This document shows positions 58,351-64,000 of a stretch of DNA of 64,000 nt, one piece after another. This stretch comes from Gordonia aichiensis NBRC 108223. GTDB taxonomy: Bacteria > Actinomycetota > Actinomycetes > Mycobacteriales > Mycobacteriaceae. The stretch covers positions 62,001 to 126,000 of the forward strand of contig NZ_BANR01000001.1 of assembly GCF_000332975.1 (NCBI RefSeq), given 5' to 3'. The notes under the pieces are model-generated. The model was not told where the DNA came from. It did no database searches and saw nothing but the letters and a program-made list of their open reading frames with translations. The translations under genes and the position numbers were made by a program. Each line of letters opens with the position of its first letter. Within the stretch, counting starts at the first letter, position 1.

Positions 58351-59619
58351 TCATCTGTCGTGTGCCATCTTCTCGCAGCTCCCGGCGAGACGTCGAATCC
58401 CCTCGTCGATCCGTTCCGGAGTGCTCGACGCGAAGCACAGGCGCAGGGCGTTGCGGAACCGTCCGGTCGGTGACAGGGCGGGTCCGGGTATGAACGCGAC
58501 ACCGTCGGCAAGAGCGGTCTCGAACAGTTCACGGGTGTCGATTTCGGCGAACTCACCGCGCAGGGTGAGCCAGAGGAAGAAGCCGCCCTCGGGGTTGGTC
58601 GTCGACACCCGATCGCCGAAGTGACGTGTGATGGACTCGAGCATCGCGTCCCGGCGCTCGCGATAGAGGACGCGTAGCCCGGCGAGATGGTCCTCGAGCC
58701 CGCCGCGCGCGATGTACTCGGCGACGATGTGCTGGTTGGGCACGTTGGTGCAGGTGTCCATCGCCTGCTTGCCGTTGATCAGCAGTTGCCGTAGCGACGG
58801 GTCGGCGTCGACCCAGCCGACACGCCACCCGGGGGCGAGGATCTTGGAGAACGTGCGGACCGAGAAGACCAGCGGATCGTGCGGCGAGAGGGTCTGGAAG
58901 GTCGGGACGTCGTCGCCGGAGAACCGCAGCAGGCCGTAGGGATCGTCGTCGATGATGATCGCGCCCCACTCGTGCGCCAGCCGCAACAACTCACGTCGAC
59001 GCTCCTCCGACAGTGTCACGCCCGACGGGTTCTGGAAGGTCGGGATCGTGTAGATCGCCTTCGGGGTGCGTCGGGTGCGGGCGACGATCTCCTCGAGCGT
59101 GTCGACCTGCATGCCGTCGTCGTCGACAGGAACCTCGAGTAGTTGCGCGCCATAAGAGAGGGCCGTGGCGCTTCCGTTGGTGTAGGTGGGGGATTCGACG
59201 ACGACGAGATCACCGGGGTCGACGAACAGCTTGGACGCGAGGTCGAGACCCTGCATGCCACCGGTGGTGATGACGAGACGATCGTGGCTCGACGGGTCAG
59301 GTGTGGTGGCGAGATAGTCGACGAGCAGTTGCAGCAGACGCGGTTCGCCCTCGGTGGCTCCGTAGGTGAACGACGAATTGTCGAGGACCTCGCCCGCGAT
59401 CTGGCGGAACTCCTCCGCAGGAACTGCCTCATCGGCGGGCGAACCCATCGCGAAGCGCACGATGTCGTGTGTCTGGGAGGCCAGAAGCGATGTCGACGAG
59501 TCGATCATCGAGCCGACGAGATCCTTTGCGCGCCCGGCGAGTGGAAGTGTCGGGGCGCCGCGTCTGACGTCGTGGAGGGATTCGGTTGCGGGGTTGGCCG
59601 TGTCGTTGGTCATGGTCAC
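58351..59619 (-). CDS. PLP-dependent aminotransferase, class I/II (LysN/2-aminoadipate type)
   Basis: Fold-type I aminotransferase, 422 aa from GTG 59619 (GAGG at 8 nt); GTG 59628 and ATG 59613 are alternatives. It has NPSGVTLSEERR, IIIDDDPYG, the PLP lysine in VRTFSKILAPGWRVGW and a C-terminal LRLCFAS segment. LysN-like and MocR-like catalytic domains are its nearest relatives. In the pathway context it would transaminate 2,4-diaminobutyrate to aspartate semialdehyde, but DoeD of known clusters is class III. Confidence 0.88.
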   Translation of the reverse strand: MTMTNDTANPATESLHDVRRGAPTLPLAGRAKDLVGSMIDSSTSLLASQTHDIVRFAMGSPADEAVPAEEFRQIAGEVLDNSSFTYGATEGEPRLLQLLVDYLATTPDPSSHDRLVITTGGMQGLDLASKLFVDPGDLVVVESPTYTNGSATALSYGAQLLEVPVDDDGMQVDTLEEIVARTRRTPKAIYTIPTFQNPSGVTLSEERRRELLRLAHEWGAIIIDDDPYGLLRFSGDDVPTFQTLSPHDPLVFSVRTFSKILAPGWRVGWVDADPSLRQLLINGKQAMDTCTNVPNQHIVAEYIARGGLEDHLAGLRVLYRERRDAMLESITRHFGDRVSTTNPEGGFFLWLTLRGEFAEIDTRELFETALADGVAFIPGPALSPTGRFRNALRLCFASSTPERIDEGIRRLAGSCEKMAHDR

Positions 59620-59629
59620 TGCTGGCACC

Positions 59630-60823
59630 TCATTTCCTGATCAGTTCCCGCGGGAACCCGGTGAAGGTCTCGACACCGGTCGGACTGACGCGGACGGATT
59701 CGGAGAGCTCGAATCCGTAGTCGTCCATCCACATTCCGCAGACGATGTGAAAGGTCATGTTGGTCTCGAGGATGGTTTCATCCTCGGTGCGGATGCTGAT
59801 GGTGCGTTCGCCCCAATCGGGCGGGTAGCCGATCCCGATGGAATAGCCGAGGCGAGAGGGTTTTTCGAGACCGTACTTGGCGAGGGTCCAGTTCCAGGTG
59901 GACGCCAGCTCACGCGTGGCGACCCCGGGTTTGATCGCGTCGAGAACGTTGTTGAGGCCCTCAGCCGTCGCGCCCGCCACGTAGTCGAGGTCTTTCGACG
60001 GCTGGCTGAGCGCCACGGTGCGGGCCAGCGGGCAGTGGTACCGGTTGTGCGCTCCGGAGAGCTCGACAACGACTGCCTCGTCTGCGGTGAACGTGCCCTG
60101 GTGCCAGGTCAAGTGGGGCGTATCCGCGGCGGCACCGGTGGGCATCATGGGCACGATCGCGGGGTAGTCGCCGCCGAACTGGTCGGTGCCTGTGATCTGT
60201 GCCTGCGAGATCGCGGCAGCCGCATCGCATTGCCGCACACCGACATCGATTGTCTCGATGGCGGCGCGCATGGCCTCCGAACACACCATGCCCGCCTGCC
60301 GCATGAGCTGTACCTCGGCGTCGGATTTCACCGAGCGCACCCAGTTGACGAGTTCGAAGTTGTCGACGAGCTTCCACTCGGGGATCGCGTTGAACAGCGC
60401 GCGATACGCCTTGGGCGAGAAGAAGTGCGAGTCCATCTCGAGTCCGACGGAGCCTCCCTTCGACGCCGGTGCGATCTGATGGCGCTGCCGCAGCGCCCAC
60501 GCGACCCAGTCGAAGGGGTGCACATGCGGGCGATGCACATAGCTCTCGGGATAGCCGATGATCTGGTCCTCGGGCAGCCATGTGGTGCGGTGTGCGCCAT
60601 GGGCATCCATCTCGCGCGCGAAGAACAGCATGTCGCCCTCGATCGGGACGAAGAGCATCTGCGGGGTGTAGAACGACCACGCGTTGTACCCGATGAGGTA
60701 GAAGATGTTCGCCGGGTCGGTGACGATGATCGCCGAGAGCCCCTGCAGATCCATTCGTTCGCGCACGCGGGTCAAGCGCTGCTGGTACTCGCTGTCGGTG
60801 AACAGCTGGGCGCCGAGGTACAA
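59630..60823 (-). CDS. doeA: Ectoine hydrolase-like M24 protein (DoeA/EutD)
   Basis: 397 aa, pita-bread M24 (creatinase/aminopeptidase P) fold; Halomonas DoeA is 399 aa. Segments diagnostic for DoeA/EutD rather than Xaa-Pro peptidases: IFYLIGYNAWSFYTPQ near 43, EDQIIGYPESYV, GGDYPAIVPMMPTGA, PHLTWHQG and IGIGYPPDWGER, then TFHIVCGMWMDDYGFELSE. TTG 60823 has GGAGG 7 nt upstream and follows the ALDH stop. Family role: opening the ectoine ring to N-acetyl-diaminobutyrate. Substrate specificity is inferred. Confidence 0.75.
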   Translation of the reverse strand: MYLGAQLFTDSEYQQRLTRVRERMDLQGLSAIIVTDPANIFYLIGYNAWSFYTPQMLFVPIEGDMLFFAREMDAHGAHRTTWLPEDQIIGYPESYVHRPHVHPFDWVAWALRQRHQIAPASKGGSVGLEMDSHFFSPKAYRALFNAIPEWKLVDNFELVNWVRSVKSDAEVQLMRQAGMVCSEAMRAAIETIDVGVRQCDAAAAISQAQITGTDQFGGDYPAIVPMMPTGAAADTPHLTWHQGTFTADEAVVVELSGAHNRYHCPLARTVALSQPSKDLDYVAGATAEGLNNVLDAIKPGVATRELASTWNWTLAKYGLEKPSRLGYSIGIGYPPDWGERTISIRTEDETILETNMTFHIVCGMWMDDYGFELSESVRVSPTGVETFTGFPRELIRK

Positions 60824-60824
60824 C

Positions 60825-62318
60825 CTATCGCCTCCGTCGGATCGGGGTGGATGTGTAGGTGACGTCGAGGAACTCCTCGATGCCGAGGCGTCCGCCCTCA
60901 CGGCCGAGACCGGATTCCTTGATTCCACCGAACGGGGCGGCGGGGTTGGAGACCAGGCCCGTGTTGACCCCGACCATACCGACTGCGAGGCCAGAAGAGA
61001 TGGCGTCGAGACGCTCGGCATCCCGACTGCAGACGTATCCGACGAGGCCTGCGGGGGTCGCGTTGGCGAGCTCGACGACGGCGTCGTCGGCCTCGTCGCC
61101 GTCGCCGTCGAACGGGATCAGGGCCGCCACGGGGCCGAAGATCTCGGCCGACATGAGGGCCGAGTCCGGCCGCACGTCGCGCAGGACGGTGGGCGGGTAG
61201 AAGTGTCCGGGACCGTCGAGGCGTGTGCCCCCGCACAGGACCGTGGCGCCGCGGGAGACGGCGTCGTCGACGAGTTCGGCGACCTTGTCGACGGCCTTGC
61301 GCTCGACGAGTGGTCCGACGTCGGTGCCCTCCACCATTCCGTCGCCGACCCGCAGGGCCGACATGCGTCGGGTGAGCAGTTCGGCGAACTCGTCGATGAC
61401 GCCCCGGTGCACGAAGATCCGGTTGGCCGCGGTGCAGGCCTGGCCGGTGTTGCGCATCTTCGCGACCATCACCGCGTCGAGTGCGGTGTTAAGGTCGGCG
61501 TCGTCGCACACGATAAACGGGGCGTTGCCGCCGAGTTCCATCGAGGTACGCATCACGGTGTCGGATGCCTGGTGTAACAACAGTTTTCCGACCGCCGTCG
61601 AACCTGTGAAGCTGACCTTGCGGGCGAGTCCCGATGACATCCACGCGCCGACGACGTCGCCGGGATCGGTTGTGGTGACGACGTTCAGGACGCCGTCGGG
61701 GAGCCCGGCCTCGCGCAGGACGTCGGCGAGGAGCAGTGAGGTCAGCGGTGTCAGCTCTGCCGGCTTGAACACCATTGTGCAGCCGGCGGCGATCGCCGGG
61801 CCGATCTTGCGTGTTCCCATGGCGAGGGGGAAGTTCCACGGGGTGACGAGGACGCAGGGGCCGACGGGCCGATGCCGCACAACCACGCGGTTGTTGCCAT
61901 CGGGCGTCACGAAGTGGTCACCGCCGATGCGCACGGCTTCCTCGGCGAACCAACGGAAGAACTCGGCGCCGTAGGCGACCTCACCGCGCGCCTCGGGATA
62001 CGGTTTGCCCATCTCGGTGGTCATCACGGTGGCGAACTCGTCGGCGCGGGCGGTGATGAGTTCGTATGCGCGGTAGAGGATCTCACTTCGTGAGCGCGGG
62101 CTTGTCGCGGCCCACGCGGCCTGCGTCGACGCGGCAACCCGAAGGGCCTCGAGCGCGTCGCCCGCGCCGGCGTCGGCAACCGTGGCGATGATCTCGCCGG
62201 TCGCAGGGTTCTCGACGTCGAAACGACGGCCCGACGCCGCGGACACCCACGAACCGCCGACGAACAGGTCTGTCGGCAGGTCGGGGACCACCAGCCTTGG
62301 TGTCTCGATGGTTGTCAC
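60825..62318 (-). CDS. Aldehyde dehydrogenase, succinate-semialdehyde DH type (DoeC candidate)
   Basis: 497 aa, GabD-like. Landmarks: VTPWNFPLAM near 160, MELGGNAP near 260 and the catalytic Cys in TGQACTAANR near 295. GTG 62318 overlaps the stop of the upstream gene (GTGA); the frame is open further upstream but only antisense-like. In the proposed pathway it oxidises aspartate semialdehyde to aspartate. It could equally serve succinate semialdehyde. Ends 1 nt before the TTG start of the doeA-like gene. Confidence 0.9.
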   Translation of the reverse strand: MTTIETPRLVVPDLPTDLFVGGSWVSAASGRRFDVENPATGEIIATVADAGAGDALEALRVAASTQAAWAATSPRSRSEILYRAYELITARADEFATVMTTEMGKPYPEARGEVAYGAEFFRWFAEEAVRIGGDHFVTPDGNNRVVVRHRPVGPCVLVTPWNFPLAMGTRKIGPAIAAGCTMVFKPAELTPLTSLLLADVLREAGLPDGVLNVVTTTDPGDVVGAWMSSGLARKVSFTGSTAVGKLLLHQASDTVMRTSMELGGNAPFIVCDDADLNTALDAVMVAKMRNTGQACTAANRIFVHRGVIDEFAELLTRRMSALRVGDGMVEGTDVGPLVERKAVDKVAELVDDAVSRGATVLCGGTRLDGPGHFYPPTVLRDVRPDSALMSAEIFGPVAALIPFDGDGDEADDAVVELANATPAGLVGYVCSRDAERLDAISSGLAVGMVGVNTGLVSNPAAPFGGIKESGLGREGGRLGIEEFLDVTYTSTPIRRRR

Positions 62319-64000
62319 GGGGTTCCTTTCTCGGGTGGATGTGGCGCGGCGAGCGCATGCGCGAGGACCTCGGCCAGATGGCGACCACGGGCATCGATGC
62401 TGGGATCGGTGGTGCTCAGATGGTCGACGCTCATCGCGCAGCTGAATCCGTCGGTGACGACCGGGGTATGCGGTGCGGCGCGCAGCGCAGGGGCGAGAGC
62501 GTTCTCGGCCACCGCCATGCTGACCTCGTAGTGCCCTTTCTCGAAGCCGAAGTTGCCTGCCACACCGCAGCATCCGTCGGCAGTGGTGACGTCGACGCCG
62601 AGCGACCGGAGCGCGGCGGTCGAGGCGTGCGCACCGAAGACGGCGTACTCGTGACAGTGCGTCTGGACCGTCACCTCCTCGGGAAGCTGTGCGAACTCCA
62701 AGCCGTTCTCGAGGAGGGCGGGGACGTGGGCTGCGAAACTCGTGATTCGCGCGGCGACACGACGGGCGGTAGCAGAGTCGACGAGTTCGGGGAGATCCTT
62801 TCGCAGTGCGGCGGCGCAGCTCGGTTCGGCGACGACAATCGGACGATCGGAGCCGTCGTCGAGTCGATCGGCGGTGCGGGCAAGTACCTTTCGTGCGTGG
62901 TCGAGTTGGCCGGTCGAGATCCAGGTCAGCCCGCAACACACGTCGTCCCGGACGGCCACTGATTCGCCGGTGGCACCCAGGACGCGTGCCGCCGCGGCGG
63001 CGACCTGCGGCCGGAACGCCTTGGTGAAGGTGTCGACGACGAGTACGACCTCGGCGTCGGGAGGGCATCGGAGTTCGCCGAGTGCCTCTCGCCTGCCGCG
63101 ACGACTGGTGAATCCGGGCATGGACCGTCGAGCGTCGAGGCCGCCGGCAGCGGCGGCGAGACGTCGGGGGAGCGGGGCCTGCAGCACTCGATTGAGTAGT
63201 GGTGCAACGGAGGTCGCCGCGGGAAGCCAGACAGGCATCCAGCCGAGCGAATAGTGCGAGAGCGGTCGCAGGCGTCGCCGGTAGTGGTGTGAGAGGAACT
63301 CCGACTTCAGCGAAGCCATGTCGACGCCGGTTGGGCAGTCGCTAGAGCACGCCTTGCACGACAGGCAGAGATCGAGAGCGTCGGCGACATCGGGCGATTG
63401 CCAACCGGATTCGACGTCGGGTGCCGAGCGCACCATGTCCTGGAGCACGCGTGCACGGCCGCGGGTGGAGTCCTTCTCATCGCGGGTCGCGCGATAACTC
63501 GGGCACATGACCCCACCGCTGGTTGTCCGGCAGCGGCCGACGCCGATACAACCCTGTACAGCGTGGATGAACGGATCGAGTGTCGTGTGAATCGGGCCGC
63601 GCCCGGCGTGCCATGGACGATTCGGTACGTCGGCGAGCGCGAGGTCGGTCGTGATGGGTGCGGGATCGACGATGCTGCCCGGGTTAAGGATGGCCGAGGG
63701 GTCCCAGATCCGGCGGAAGTCGTCGAAGGCGCGCAGCATCTCCGGGGAGTACATGATCGGCAGCAGTGCCGATCGCGCGCGCCCGTCGCCGTGCTCACCC
63801 GACAGCGAGCCGCCATGCGCCACAACGAGTTCCGCGGCACTGGTGCAGAAGCGGGACATCTGTTCGCGCCCCTGCTCGGTGCGGAGGTCGAAGGTGATGC
63901 GCACGTGCATGCAACCCGCGCCGAAGTGGCCGTAGAGCACGCCCGTCAGACCGAACTCGTCAAGAAGGGCGGTGAACTCCTGCAGATAGTCGGCCAGGCG
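62315..64000 (-). CDS. FAD-linked oxidase / Fe-S fusion dehydrogenase (YdiJ-like), N-terminus beyond window
   Basis: 562 residues visible, truncated at the window edge; family length is about 950-1000. The visible part has the end of the FAD-oxidase C domain (GEHGDGRARS, LNPGSIV), a ferredoxin domain with GCIGVGRCR and CLSCKACSSDCP cysteines, and two CCG domains (VCCGLTWIS, DGCCGVAGNFG). YdiJ-type enzymes oxidise D-2-hydroxy acids such as D-2-hydroxyglutarate or D-lactate. First visible gene of the doe-like operon; its role in it is not known. Confidence 0.88.
   Translation of the reverse strand, partial: RLADYLQEFTALLDEFGLTGVLYGHFGAGCMHVRITFDLRTEQGREQMSRFCTSAAELVVAHGGSLSGEHGDGRARSALLPIMYSPEMLRAFDDFRRIWDPSAILNPGSIVDPAPITTDLALADVPNRPWHAGRGPIHTTLDPFIHAVQGCIGVGRCRTTSGGVMCPSYRATRDEKDSTRGRARVLQDMVRSAPDVESGWQSPDVADALDLCLSCKACSSDCPTGVDMASLKSEFLSHHYRRRLRPLSHYSLGWMPVWLPAATSVAPLLNRVLQAPLPRRLAAAAGGLDARRSMPGFTSRRGRREALGELRCPPDAEVVLVVDTFTKAFRPQVAAAAARVLGATGESVAVRDDVCCGLTWISTGQLDHARKVLARTADRLDDGSDRPIVVAEPSCAAALRKDLPELVDSATARRVAARITSFAAHVPALLENGLEFAQLPEEVTVQTHCHEYAVFGAHASTAALRSLGVDVTTADGCCGVAGNFGFEKGHYEVSMAVAENALAPALRAAPHTPVVTDGFSCAMSVDHLSTTDPSIDARGRHLAEVLAHALAAPHPPEKGTP

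Noticed and set aside
59366..60862. Long plus-strand open frame opposite the doeA-like gene
   Set aside because: It mirrors the codon bias of the real gene, has no recognisable domain or ribosome-binding site, and the minus-strand protein is clearly a known family.
60825..63068. A 747-aa open frame that would extend the GabD-like ALDH N-terminally
   Set aside because: Residues before the GTG at 62318 are arginine-rich antisense of the FAD/Fe-S gene and have no ALDH homology; the GTGA overlap gives a normal 497-aa enzyme.

Overview
The window reads as chromosomal DNA of a high-GC, mycolic-acid-containing actinobacterium. It has adjacent embA-embB arabinosyltransferase genes, F420-type PPOX and mycobacterial-type sterol/lipid enzymes, many GTG/TTG starts, several promoters that look leaderless, and a HAIR-type (HspR) heat-shock operator. 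A Gordonia-like genus is the best guess; Rhodococcus or Tsukamurella relatives cannot be excluded. I see no tRNA, rRNA, CRISPR array, intact insertion sequence or prophage.

Layout. 1-7.7 kb: 3'-truncated zinc alcohol dehydrogenase, then embA-embB (arabinogalactan synthesis). 7.8-14.8 kb: membrane permease-like protein, glutathione-peroxidase homologue, a 46-aa orphan, 20-beta-hydroxysteroid-type SDR, esterase, N-acyl-D-amino-acid deacylase family amidohydrolase, and a peroxiredoxin-DsbA pair. 14.8-20.2 kb: AcuI-type reductase, secreted serine hydrolase plus ArsR regulator with a palindromic operator, DHA2 drug exporter, and an AbiEi/DUF559 nuclease-like gene bracketed by two related palindromes. 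20.2-28 kb: permuted-looking CaiB/BaiF CoA-transferase with divergent IclR, then a TetR-controlled SCP2-aldehyde DH-alcohol DH-acyl-CoA ligase cassette that would turn an alcohol into an acyl-CoA. 28-36 kb: twin membrane/PQQ-propeller proteins, tocopherol-cyclase-like protein, lipoprotein, HxlR/MFS pair, a small membrane protein. 36-44 kb: clpB with HAIR operator, ECF sigma factor, fused dihydroxyacetone kinase, tag, Asp/Glu-racemase-family protein, PPOX protein, DUF6611-like protein. 44-52.1 kb: complete kdp potassium locus (leader peptide gene, kdpF-A-B-C-D-E). 52-64 kb: a catabolic island.

The catabolic island is the most interesting part. A second Asp/Glu-racemase homologue is divergent from amidase, a DUF3830 protein, a GntR/FCD regulator and a ProP-like MHS importer. 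Facing it is an operon encoding an FAD/Fe-S dehydrogenase, a GabD-like aldehyde dehydrogenase, a protein that looks like ectoine hydrolase (DoeA/EutD), a fold-type-I aminotransferase and an M20 deacylase. In order these chemistries match ectoine to N-acetyl-diaminobutyrate to diaminobutyrate to aspartate semialdehyde to aspartate, but with an M20 enzyme instead of DoeB, a class I/II aminotransferase instead of DoeD, GntR-FCD instead of EnuR, and MHS transport instead of ABC/TRAP. An 18-nt motif (17/18 identical) in the racemase-amidase promoter also lies upstream of the other racemase gene 10 kb away, so the two loci may form one regulon.

Two further non-coding signals deserve attention: palindromes sharing GCCGTACCCAGG on both sides of the DUF559 gene, and a 47-nt hairpin-containing repeat at two unrelated intergenic sites.
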